64,000 nt of DNA from Icerya purchasi. Lineage: Eukaryota > Arthropoda > Insecta > Hemiptera > Monophlebidae. The notes below the pieces were generated by a model that did no database searches, was not told where the DNA came from, and saw nothing but the letters and a program-made list of their open reading frames with translations. Both the position numbers and the translations under genes were made by a program. Positions 1 through 9,040 of the stretch are shown here, piece after piece (within the stretch, counting starts at the first letter, position 1; every line of letters starts with the position of its first letter). The stretch is from contig CM077115.1 of assembly GCA_039619475.1 (NCBI GenBank), forward strand, positions 593,427,643 through 593,491,642. Direction: 5' to 3'.

Positions 1-375
1 GCAAATGATCCATAATAGAACGAAATAGAGCCCAGTCCGTTTTGGAAAGATTCCATTTGGGAGAATGAAGGGGCCTAAATGGAGCAGGAGAAGGAAAATT
101 GAAAGGAGTTATCAGAATGGGAACATGATCACTACCAAAGGTACCCGCAAGAGTGTTCCAGTTATAGTTGAGGCCAGCATTGGGAGAGGAAAAAGTTAGG
201 TCAAGGGAACTGAAGATTGACGGACTTCTAATATATGTAGATAGAATTTTCAAGGACAGTACTATTAGAGTTATAGGATGAGCAACCCCAAGAGGGGGAG
301 CGAGCGTTCCAGTCGCCACCAATGATAAAGGGATGAGGAAGAGAATTGAAAAACTGAGAGGGGAAAGTGACGAAG
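1..375 (-). mobile_element. LINE endonuclease fragment (RNase H-type LINE, family A)
   Basis: Read on the minus strand, this encodes part of an apurinic-like endonuclease: FIIGGDWNARSP, then LDLTFSSPN, NYNWNTLAGTFGSDHVPILI and WNLSKTDWALFRS. The G-D-W-N-A-R and S-D-H motifs are the conserved EN catalytic/binding segments. It matches the EN at 42350-42570 (+), so both belong to one family. Frame changes and truncation by the window edge and by the adjacent Penelope-like element make it a fossil. Confidence 0.75.
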
Positions 376-380
376 AGTAG

Positions 381-430
381 GTTCGCTTAACGTTTCGACC
401 AGCTTACACTGGCCATCATCAGAAGCAAAC
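381..430 (-). ncRNA. Hammerhead ribozyme-like motif of the Penelope-like element
   Basis: On the minus strand the core CTGATGA (422-416) is followed by a stem-loop GGCCAG/CTGGTC and then GAAA (396-393). Eight bases before the core (GTTTGCTT) pair with eight after it (AAGCGAAC), giving stem I. Between GAAA and stem I are CG and TT: a two-base palindromic stem III and a GUU cleavage triplet. Minimal hammerheads with very short stem III, probably acting as dimers, are established in Penelope-like elements. One extra U after the core before stem II departs from the consensus, so activity is uncertain. Confidence 0.65.
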
Positions 431-1475
431 TGAAGAACGGAGCGAAAATTGCGATTGACAATAACATTAAAATAAGAATCAGAAATCATGAAAAACCCAA
501 ATCAACACAGATAACCTACCTCTAAACAGGAAAACCGACGAAACGCAATAATAACGGATAGATAAAATATAAAAACATAGGAAAAAATAATAATAATAAA
601 AGGAACAAAATCTAAACGGGAAAACCCGACAAAACGCATAACAACAGATAGATGAAATATAAAAACATATGAAAAAAGAAATATAATAATAATAATAATA
701 AAAGGAACACAAAATCTAAACGGGAAAAACCGACAAAACACATAACAACCGAAGATAATAAAATATAATGTAAAAACATATGAGAAAAAAGGTATTAGAA
801 AAAATATACAAAAGGAACAAAAAACATCGGGTCACAGTTGGGGCAGGGGGGAAAAACGAATAACAACTTATAAAAAATAAAACTAAAAACGTTGGAAACG
901 CACGGAACAACCAACTGATCAAAACAAAAATATAAAATATTACAACAGAAACAGTTGAATTACCTGAACAAGGACTGGGAACTAACTGAAAATTGCTTGG
1001 AATCCTCACCTGAGGACCCACTCGAAACCTATCCGGAGGAAGCACCAGAGGGCAAGGCCCCGGGCATTGGACCAACGGAAGCTTAACCAAACGAAGTAAA
1101 ACAAAGCAAATCCAACCGAAAGAAGAAACCACTCGGACCGGCGGGATGTGGGAACAAAAGACCAAGAAGAAGTGAAATGCGGTGGCGGACGTCAAGGTAC
1201 CTAAAGAGACACAGTCAAAATTAAAACCAAATAGCCCAGAGTTGGAAAAGAAAAATGAAACCTACCTGGTCGCTGTTATAGATGCAAGTTCGTCAACCGT
1301 ATGACTGGTTTCCATGCCGTGGGAACACGTAGACCTTCTTCTCTGTTAAAATTTGGCCATTTCTCAATTTCGATGGCTTCTCTAACCAACCTCCTACCGG
1401 TGTGAACTTCCTTAGCTAAAGGAACACTATCCTCAAATTTGATAGTATGATTCGTTTTCAACTGATGTTAACGCT

Positions 1476-3050
1476 GCTGTGGTTATGAAAACCACTGTTT
1501 ACAAACAGAAAATGTTGGACTTAATAAATGATGGTCCATACACAGAAATTCATAAAAATCCGCTACCTATGGTAGTGAAGAAAGTTTAGAAAGTTATAAA
1601 AGATTCTAGTTTAGATTCATATTTGAAGAGGAACTTGATTTCGCATGTCCCTACATTGCCTAGACTTTACGGTTTACCTAAAATACATAAACCAGGATGT
1701 CCGATGAGGCCGATTGTTAGTGCTATTAATAGTCCTACCTACTTCTTGGAAGGGTACATAGCCAAACAATTAAAAGGGTTGATTGGTAATACCTCCGCGC
1801 ACATACAGAACACGGAGCAGTTCATTAGTAATTTAAGTGGTTTGAAATTGGACCCCAATGATATTATTCTGAGTTTTGATGTTGTTTCTTTGTTCACTAG
1901 TGTTCCAGTAGAAGACACTATCCGGTTGTTGAAAAAAGAAGGTATCTCGGGCGAACTAGATGGTTTCATAGAAGCAGTTACAGGATCCACTTACTTCACT
2001 TTCAACGAGAGGTTTTTCGTGCAACATGACGGCATGGCTATGGGGTCTAGGTTGGCTCCCATTTTTGCTAATTTTTTCATGGAGCAGCTAGATAGTATCG
2101 TACTTAACGATTGGCAACCGAAGTGTTTGTAAAGATATGTGGATGACACATTTGTCATCTGGCAGCATGGTAGAGAGAAGTTAGATAAGTTTTTTGCGTT
2201 CTTAAATACTTTTCATAGAAATATACTGTTCACTAGGGAGGAAGAATGTAATGGAGAGTTAGCGTTTCTCGATGTCCGCATCAAACGCAATAATTTGGGT
2301 GATGTTTTCACATCTGTACATCGAAAAGAGACGCACACGAATAAATATTTGCATAAGACCTCTCATCACTTGCCGAGCCAGAAGGTCGGTGTGTTTAAGA
2401 CCCTTGTACATAGAGCACAGAAGGTGTCCTGCCGCGATAGTCTCCAAGAGGAGTTAAGACATCTTAAAGGTGTTATGGTCAAAAATGTGTATAGCACGGA
2501 TGAAGCAAGTAGGTATATCAGTAAGTTTAGTTGCAATAGTTATGTTAATATTAATGAATCTGAACAGTTTGCTACTAGTGTTGTGCTACCGTTCATCAAA
2601 GAAGTCACGGAAAGAATTGGAAGGATTTTACGTAAAAACAATGTAAGACCAGTCTTCGGTACGTGTATGAAAATAAGGAACATGTTAAGAGGTCCAAAAG
2701 ATAGTTTACCTCGGTTACACTGCGCCGGTGTGTACAAAATACCCTGTTCGTGTGGATTAAGCTATATCGGTCAGACTAGTAGGCTTATTGAAACCAGGGT
2801 GAAGGAGCACAGGGCTGATTGCGCGCATAGGCGGGTGCACAAACCCGCCTTAGCGGAACATCAGTTGAAAACGAATCATACTATCAAATTTGAGGATAGT
2901 GTTCCTTTAGCTAAGGAAGTTCACACCGGTAGGAGGTTGGTTAGAGAAGCCATCGAAATTGAGAAATGGCCAAATTTTAACAGAGAAGAAGGTCTACGTG
3001 TTCCCACGGCATGGAAACCAGTCATACGGTTGACGAACTTGCATCTATAA
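1476..3050 (+). pseudogene. Penelope-like RT + GIY-YIG endonuclease, two nonsense codons
   Basis: One reading frame covers PRLYGLPKIHK and RPIVSAI (RT fingers), ILSFDVVSLFTSVP (motif A), GMAMGSRLAPIFANFFM (motif B), RYVDDTFVIW (catalytic YVDD) and LAFLDVRI, then a linker and a C-terminal GIY-YIG nuclease with GVYKIPC, YIGQTSR and a downstream R-x-x-E-H. Only two stops interrupt it: TAG near 1588 and TAA at 2130-2132, just before the YVDD motif. The N-terminal part seems missing, since the frame enters from the inverted-copy junction without a start. The element is therefore inactive but recent compared with its neighbours. Confidence 0.9.
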
Positions 3051-3060
3051 CAGCGACCAG

Positions 3061-3125
3061 GTAGGTTTCATTTTTCTTTTCCAACTCTGGGCTATTTGGT
3101 TTTAATTTTGACTGTGTCTCTTTAG
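3061..3125 (+). other. Intron-like segment in the Penelope-like 3' UTR
   Basis: Just after the stop codon there is CCAG/GTAGGT followed 65 nt later by TGTGTCTCTTTAG/G, a good donor and polypyrimidine acceptor. The same segment is in the inverted copy at about 1196-1262. Introns retained in Penelope-like elements are documented; whether this one is spliced is inference. Confidence 0.4.
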
Positions 3126-3355
3126 GTACCTTGACGTCCGCCACCGCATTTCACTTCTTCTTGGTCTTTTGTTCCCACATCCCGCCGGTCCGAGTGGTTT
3201 CTTCTTTCGGTTGGATTTGCTTTGTTTTACTTCGTTTGGTTAAGCTTCCGTTGGTCCAATGCCCGGGGCCTTGCCCTCTGGTGCTTCCTCCGGATAGGTT
3301 TCGAGTGGGTCCTCAGGTGAGGATTCCAAGCAATTTTCAGGTAGTTCCCAGGTCT

Positions 3356-3654
3356 CATCAAATACATTAGTTCCAGGATTTTCTAAAAAAAGTCGCACGA
3401 TTAGAAACGACTAACAAAAAACAATCCATTATCGCGCTACAAATAACGCTCAAAATAATCCACAGATTGCGATAATTCCTTCTCGCATTTTATTTTTGTC
3501 ACTTTCGACCATTAAACAATGGGGCTACCAATTACTATCGGTTTTTAACTACATGTATATTATCAGAGACGTGTTGAAGTTTTCCCGTTCTGTATTTATC
3601 ACACTGATGCGGACATATTGATGCATAGAAAAATTTGCTGCTGCACACTTCTTA
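3356..3654. other. No recognisable gene
   Basis: A non-coding spacer between the Penelope-like element and the mariner start. It has no long ORF, no clear terminal repeat and only ordinary AT-rich sequence. Confidence 0.4.
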
Positions 3655-4340
3655 CAATATACCGCCTTGATCGAAAAGTTTCAGGAACGACCACCGTGTG
3701 AGGCTTTGCCACCCAATTTTAGTTTTTGTTTTGTTCGGCTACCGTACTTGTCGCTGACATTCCCGCCTAATTTCAGTGTCACAGCTTGGCATTTGTAAAA
3801 GTTACACCGTATTTAGCACATCTGTTTTTGCGAATGTTTTGCCCTTTTTTACAATTTTAAAAATGGGATCAACTTTGCATTAAACTTTGTGTTTAAAACG
3901 GATTCAGCGAAGCGAAGACCTTGGAAATGTTAGAGAAGTGTTTCCGCAACGGTATTCTATCAAAAATGAGAAAACGTTCATGTGTGGCACGAACGCTTCA
4001 GAAATGGTTGCGAGCTCGCCGAGGATGACGAACGCAGTGGCAGCTCGTCGTCATCAAAAACCGAGGAAAACATTGATGAAATTAAAGAAATGTTGGCCGG
4101 AAACCGCAATTTGAGCATCAGAGAGCTGGCAAAGGACTTGTGAGCATCGCTTACGGATCCGTCTAAAAAGGAGAGGTCACGATCTGCGGGTCACCGATTT
4201 TGATGAAATTTTGACAGATCGATAGAAGACCATGAGTATGTGAACTGTGTAAAATACTATTAGAATGTAACTTTTTAATTTACGCGAGATTTTTTTTTTT
4301 TTTAAAACCGCGTGGCAGGCAAATAAAATAAAAAAAAAAA

Positions 4341-4449
4341 ATAAATACAATAAATATTTTAAATTTTTTATTATTTACATTTCTATAAACATATTTTATG
4401 TTTATAGAAGTGTAAATAATAAAAAATTTTAAATATTTATTGTATTTAT
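4341..4449. repeat. Near-perfect palindrome, 53-bp arms
   Basis: 4341-4393 is the reverse complement of 4397-4449 with about two mismatches and a 3-base loop. It is very AT-rich and sits inside the MITE. It could extrude as a cruciform or be a secondary foldback element. Confidence 0.85.
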
Positions 4450-4527
4450 ATAGTTATGTATAAAGAATTAAAATAATCAAATAATAAGAACTAATAATTA
4501 AAAATACAAGATCAAAAATTTTAGGTG

Positions 4528-4604
4528 ACATCAGGGGATTCGAAACTGCACCCTTTTTAAAGTTCTGTAAGTAGATATCATTTATACCACTGCACCACGA
4601 AACA
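4528..4604 (-). repeat. tRNA-like sequence inside the MITE
   Basis: On the minus strand a box-A-like TGGTGCAGTGGTA and a box-B-like GTTTCGAATCCCC are spaced as in a tRNA, over about 77 nt. The stems pair poorly, so this is a tRNA-derived relic (SINE head or pseudogene) rather than a working tRNA. Confidence 0.5.
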
Positions 4605-5215
4605 AGTTTCTCATGATTTGTGTTTTTATACGATGTAAATATGATAAAGAACGTGTTAAAATTTTTATTAAATTAAAAATTGATTTTTATAAAATTATTT
4701 TATTGCTTTTTAATAATTTTTTGTTTAATATACTTCATTTTAGAATAAGCAGTCTTCCGAACCATCTGCACAAGGTAAAATAAACATTATCTGGAATTTT
4801 TTGCATATTTTTATCTAAACAGCTATTGTATGTATTATCCGTTAAATGCGGCTTCTAAAAATTTTAATTTCTCGCGTAAATCCAAAAGTTACATTTTGTA
4901 ATATTTTATATAATTCATATACTCATGGTCTTCTAACGATCTGCAAAATTTCATCAAAATCGGTGACCCGCAGATCGTGACCTTTCCTTTTAAGACATTT
5001 TCGTTAATGATTAGAGCTTGAGACGTGTCGCTGCTAATGCTGAAGGACTTGGGACCGTTTAACTTCGCGAAAGACATGATTTTCCAGTTCAAATGAGACC
5101 CAACATTCGAAGACGAGGCGTGGATGTATGATCGTGCGAGTGAATGGCGTACACCGAATAAACCAGAACCGGAAAAACCGCGTCATTTTCAGTCGAAAAA
5201 AAGAAAATGAAGAAC

Positions 5216-6005
5216 GGAACGAATATCATTCAACGGGGTCGTATCGTTTCGGCCTCAACGATTCGGACCCGATACGTTATGACCTAGAGCATTTCGGCCT
5301 CGTTCTTTTTCCAAGTAGACCTAGTTTAGTGTTGGTGATTTTTTAATTATTTTTTTTTTCCAGTTAATATCAAATTTAAGGCGTAAAATAATCATTGAAT
5401 CAAAAAAACACCCGCGAAATTATGAATTAATTTGCTCAGAAAATAAATTAATAGTTTTTAATGCTTTTTTTCCGTTCATATATCGCTTAAAAAATCATTT
5501 CCTCTTATAAAGACACCTGAAATACTGATTATATATTCATTTAGCGGGTTATTTATATAAAAAATTTCGGAAAAAATTAGTCGACCACGGCAATAATTTC
5601 CCATTACGACAGATTTTTTGCTGTTAAAGGAAAACTATGTGCTTTATAATAAATTTTTACATACACCAAAAATGAAAAATAAATTAACTTCAATAATTAT
5701 AAAAAACTACTAATAATCGACCTGAATTCTGAATTTTATTGAAAAAATTTGTTTGTAGTCTTAACAAGTTATTCTCTCATATTCATGTTTATTTTTAACG
5801 ACGTATGCATTTTCAGAGGTGTACATGGAAAATATTTAATTTTATGACGAGCGTAAATGTACATATAATTCGAAATTTGCAATAATTCAGAATTGGATAG
5901 AAAATAAATTTCGAGCTAAACCTTACCGTATCTGTCATTTATTAGTTCTAATTCATTTTTATTGCTTGCTGTTTCACACGCTGTCTACTGTAAACCGCTA
6001 TTTTT
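5216..6005. other. AT-rich spacer, no gene
   Basis: No convincing coding region. It holds GC-richer sequence with repeated TTTCGGCCTC words (5220-5310) and one copy of a dispersed repeat at 5366-5503. Confidence 0.4.
5366..5503 (+). repeat. Dispersed repeat, copy 1
   Basis: Starting at ATTTAAGGCGTAAAATAATC, this stretch resembles 25522-25637 in the same orientation. It is non-coding and of unknown class. Confidence 0.55.
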
Positions 6006-6179
6006 TAGAATTCCGTACACATATATAATGTACGGAATCCTAATAAGACGGTTCAGAAACGACAAAAATATTAAATAAAAATCAATAACTCACGATCGGA
6101 TTGACTTATAAACTTCAAAATTGGATTATAAATTCTAATTTAAATTCTTTTTAGAACCATATCTACAACTTCAAGCTAA
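6006..6179 (+). repeat. Dispersed repeat with terminal hairpin, copy 1
   Basis: It begins with a perfect hairpin (ATTCCGTACA, 9-base loop, TGTACGGAAT) followed by AACGACAAAAATATTAAATA. A diverged copy lies at 15618-15790. It ends where the Jockey-type LINE fragment begins. Confidence 0.6.
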
Positions 6180-7641
6180 TTCCCAACTCAGTGGAAGTGT
6201 GCTGCAATCGTTGATTCCTAAATCGGGGAAGCCAGACCATCTTCTCGTCTCCTACAGACCAATAACCTTACTTCCCACTCTCTCCAAACTATTCGAAAGA
6301 ATAATATCATCCAGGATGATGGAAATTTTAGGACAAGGGCGATTCCTGATCATCAATTCGGCTTCCGAGGACAACATGGCACTATTGAACAACTCCATTG
6401 GATTGTTCAACATTTCCTATCAGCTCTTGAAAACAAGCAATACTGTGCAGATATATTTCTTGGCGTCCAACAGGCATTCTGTTTACGTTATGTGAAATAA
6501 TGTAACGAATTAACACGTACATTGTATTTTAACTAAAACCCAAACTTTACGTATATGAATTAATGTATATTTTCATTTTATCCTAACAAAACACCGTTTT
6601 ATTGACAAATCGTTATGACAACACCAAAACATATCTAAAACTAAACAAAGAAAAAATTTCCTGGCGGAGCTAAAAAATACATGGCCAGTAATTTCTAAAA
6701 ACAATAACGCGACATGCAGCGCCATCTACTTTATTCGCGTTACGCATTCGATAGCGTATGGACAGTCGGACATAAACTCAAGATGAGTACTTCGCCAGCA
6801 CTTACTCATCTACTCCAATTATACCTGTACAATCGAACATTTCATGTGATCATCTATTCGGGCTATCAAAGCTGGAGTTTCACAGGACAGCGTGCATGGC
6901 CCAATACTTTACACCTTGTACACTGCTGATGTACCACTCCCAACTGATGATAGTGGCTTAATCGCAACATATGCGGACGATACGGCCTTCTTTGTTAACT
7001 CAACCTGCCCAGTAATGGCTGTAGGCAAAACACAAGACTATCTTAATCGATTCGTCCTATAAGCCAAAGGGTGGAATACATCAGTAAACCCGGAAAAATC
7101 TTTTTTATGTTCATTTACACTGACAAGAGGTACGTGCGCAGATATCAACTACGACGATACAGTCATTCCTCAAGTGGGTCAAGTTCGTTACCTTGGCATG
7201 TACTTGGACAAACGACTTAATTGGCAACAACATATTAAAATTATCTTACGCAATTGTCGTTTCAAAATGAAGAAACCGGATTGGCTGTTTTGCCCAAAAA
7301 GTAAACTCCTACTTGAAAGCAAACTGCTAATATACAAACAAATCGTTGTGCCTTTTTGGAGATATGGTATCCAACTACGGGACACGACAGCCAATTTTAA
7401 CCATAAGAAAGTTCGGGCGTTTCATAACAAATCTCTCCGACGTTTATGCGATGCACCATGGTTCGTGCGCAACAGCATCATCCAGAACGATCTACAAACA
7501 CCCACAGTGATTGAAGAAATAAATTTCCATAGTATTCGATATTATGATCGCTTGTTTGGATACGTCAACCCCCTTGCTGTCTCTTTGACAATTAACACTA
7601 TACAACGACGGCTAAACGACCTGCTTCGGAGAACTACTTAA
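6180..7641 (+). mobile_element. Jockey-type LINE, RT domain fragment
   Basis: RT motifs in order: KSGKPDHLLVSYRPITLLPT, LSKLFERII, a VQQAF segment (motif A, split by an insertion at 6480-6743), a degraded G-V-P-Q-G region, a Y-A-D-D-T-A-F motif near 6971-6990 (catalytic YADD), VRYLGMYLDKRLNWQQHI and a long C-terminus with FWRYGIQLRDT and DAPWFVRNSIIQNDL. The order and the C-terminal sequence are typical of the mobile element jockey group. The last ORF (7174-7641) is intact, while earlier parts carry frameshifts. EN and ORF1 are absent, and no poly-A is obvious after 7641. Confidence 0.8.
6480..6743. mobile_element. 264-bp MITE-like insertion with 6-bp GCATTC duplication
   Basis: The Jockey frame reads V-Q-Q-A-F up to GCATTC (6474-6479) and resumes at a second GCATTC (6744-6749) followed by codons for D-S-V-W. 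Removing one GCATTC and the intervening 264 bp restores the conserved motif A context exactly. The ends (ACGTTATGTGAAATAAT and, reversed, GCGTAACGCGAATAAAG) are weakly inverted. No coding sequence is present. Confidence 0.7.
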
Positions 7642-7917
7642 AATTAATGCGTATTATATACATATCGTATGTAACTTTGGGCTCGTAGCCTCAACGTCGT
7701 TATCTATAATCATAAGAATAATTTATAGTATGTAATACTGATTATTATTTTAAACAATGTTGTAATTTTAGAAAAAAAATTCTACTTAAGCAGAAATTTA
7801 TAATCAAAAATATCGCCTTGATTTTCTTTCCGCAAATGGTCCATATGAAATGTAACTGTTCACCATAGACAGTTCCAATTAATGATTTCAAAAGAAATAA
7901 CGCCACTATATTCTTAC
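7642..7917. other. Intron 5 start of the hydrolase gene
   Basis: Non-coding sequence between the LINE C-terminus and the donor of exon 5. Nothing else is recognisable. Confidence 0.5.
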
Positions 7918-8101
7918 CTTGACCCTGAAATCTCTTGTAAATTTATACAAATTATTTCCACATGAATATATCCCGCGTCTTAATAATACTTCACAAGCTG
8001 GTCGAGATAATTTGTCTTTATGTCCGGCAAATAAAATGTCTAACATTTCTTCGTAAGTACCGGTGGTTTCCTTGTTCGCCGGTTTATCAGGCCGAAGTGT
8101 T
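7918..8101 (-). CDS. Serine hydrolase exon 5
   Basis: A 184-nt exon has acceptor CATTTTTAG and donor CAAG/GTAAGA. One base completes the Gly codon left by exon 4; 61 codons follow, ending in phase 0. The protein includes TYEEMLDILFAG, SRPACEVLLRRG and LYKFTRDFRVK. The pattern T-Y-E-E-x-L followed by C-E-x-L-L-x-R-G and F-T-R-D-x-R is characteristic of SERHL-like proteins between the nucleophile and the last strand. Phase and expected spacing suggest it directly follows exon 4, although a missed small exon in the 16.7-kb intron is not excluded. The next exon was not found to the left. Confidence 0.85.
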
Positions 8102-9040
8102 CTAAAAATGTTACATAATAATAATTATAAATTAACAGTACTCGATTATAAATAATATATTCTAAATTAGAAGAGAATCTGACGAAAATAACGTGCGCCC
8201 AATGTATTTTTTTACATAAAGAAATAATCTATTTGTGAAAATTTGCATGCATTAGTAATGCACTTGTTAATAATATTATGTTTTCACATTTATTAAAACG
8301 AATTTAAAGATATCATCACTTTAAGTTAATATTAGTAAGCGAACGATACATTTTTGCGGGATAAATGTAAATAATATAGATACAGGAAAAACAGGAATAT
8401 AATGAAATATTAAAATAAATAGAATTACAAATGTAATAAATGACCAGAAATTGTATGTAATATAAGAAACCTCGAAATATGCCCGAATACATGCAATTTC
8501 ATAATAGATAATGTATATAATTACTTAAGAATGTAATATAAAATCTTGTTTTTCACCTAATTGTTATTCTGTTAAATAAATTTATATTAAAAATACTCTA
8601 CATTAAAAATCTAAATTTAAAAATTGTTACATTTAACAATAAGAATTTTTTAAAAACTTCAACGCAAAAATGATGTCATACTGTTAACGTAGATTCCAAT
8701 ACATAAAATAACCTCTCTATATCGCAAGACACAGCCCCGATAAATATTTAAACGCAAGCAGTTCAAATAGGGTACAAGAGATTTTATTTTCATCTAATAC
8801 TCCATAACTTTTCGTTATTTCTTATACATGAACATGAAAATCCTAAAAGGTCAGAAAATAAATAATTTGTTCTAATTTATTTCATTTATAAAGAAGGTAA
8901 GAAAAATGTCACAGCAGATTTTTTTCTGTAGATATAACAATGATAATCGACAAAGAGAAATTAGTTTGTTTTTTTTTTTTTTTGTTTAATGAACACGCTA
9001 TAAAGTTTATCGCGGAACAATAGATCGGGATAAAAATAAT
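8102..9040. other. Intron 4 sequence, no gene
   Basis: AT-rich sequence without coding signal, with a poly-T run at about 8970-8985. No terminal repeats were recognised. Confidence 0.5.

Larger units (their letters stand above)
376..3355. mobile_element. Penelope-like element with inverted partial copy
   Basis: A plus-strand body (1476-3355) encodes reverse transcriptase plus a GIY-YIG endonuclease. It is preceded by an inverted copy of its own 3' part: 1473-716 on the minus strand matches 2860-3350 on the plus strand, including the protein C-terminus, stop and 3' UTR, and then continues to about 376 through sequence that the plus copy lacks. Such inverted terminal segments (pLTR-like) are known for Penelope-like elements. 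The plus copy loses similarity at about 3351. The element abuts LINE sequence on its left. Confidence 0.9.
4167..4995. mobile_element. MITE with ~140-bp terminal inverted repeats, inserted in mariner
   Basis: 4169-4300 (AAAAAGGAGAGGTCACGATC and on) is matched in inverted orientation by 4857-4993 (GATCGTGACCTTTCCTTTT). The flanks read GTC-TA and TA-AGAC, consistent with a TA target duplication. Removing it brings together the two mariner halves around SIAYGSV and IFVND. No transposase is encoded, so it is non-autonomous. Inside are a near-perfect palindrome (4341-4449) and a tRNA-like sequence (4528-4604). Confidence 0.75.
3655..5215 (+). mobile_element. Mariner-like transposon fossil, split by a MITE
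   Basis: The left end resembles a mariner terminus (CTTGATCGAAAAGTTTCAG at 3665). From about 3885 a frameshifted N-terminus (F-C-V-K) leads to EDDERSGSSSSSKTEENIDE and RNLSIRELAKDL, the second helix-turn-helix of mariner transposases, then SIAYGSV. There it is cut by the element at 4167-4995. Coding resumes with IFVND, SLRRVAA, FAKDMI, DPTF, EDEAWMYD and SEWRTPNKPEPEKPR, which corresponds to G-D-E-T-W-V-Y and the following S-x-W-R-x-P block. The first catalytic Asp is in the E-D-E-A-W block. Several frameshifts and stops are present, and the C-terminal half after 5215 is gone. Confidence 0.8.

Noticed and set aside
716..1195. 159-codon minus-strand frame
   Set aside because: It is the 3' UTR of the inverted Penelope-like copy; it mirrors non-coding sequence at 3131-3350.
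3887..4114. 75-codon plus-strand frame as a separate protein
   Set aside because: It is a shifted frame over the mariner helix-turn-helix region; the true transposase frame is the one giving EDDERSG.
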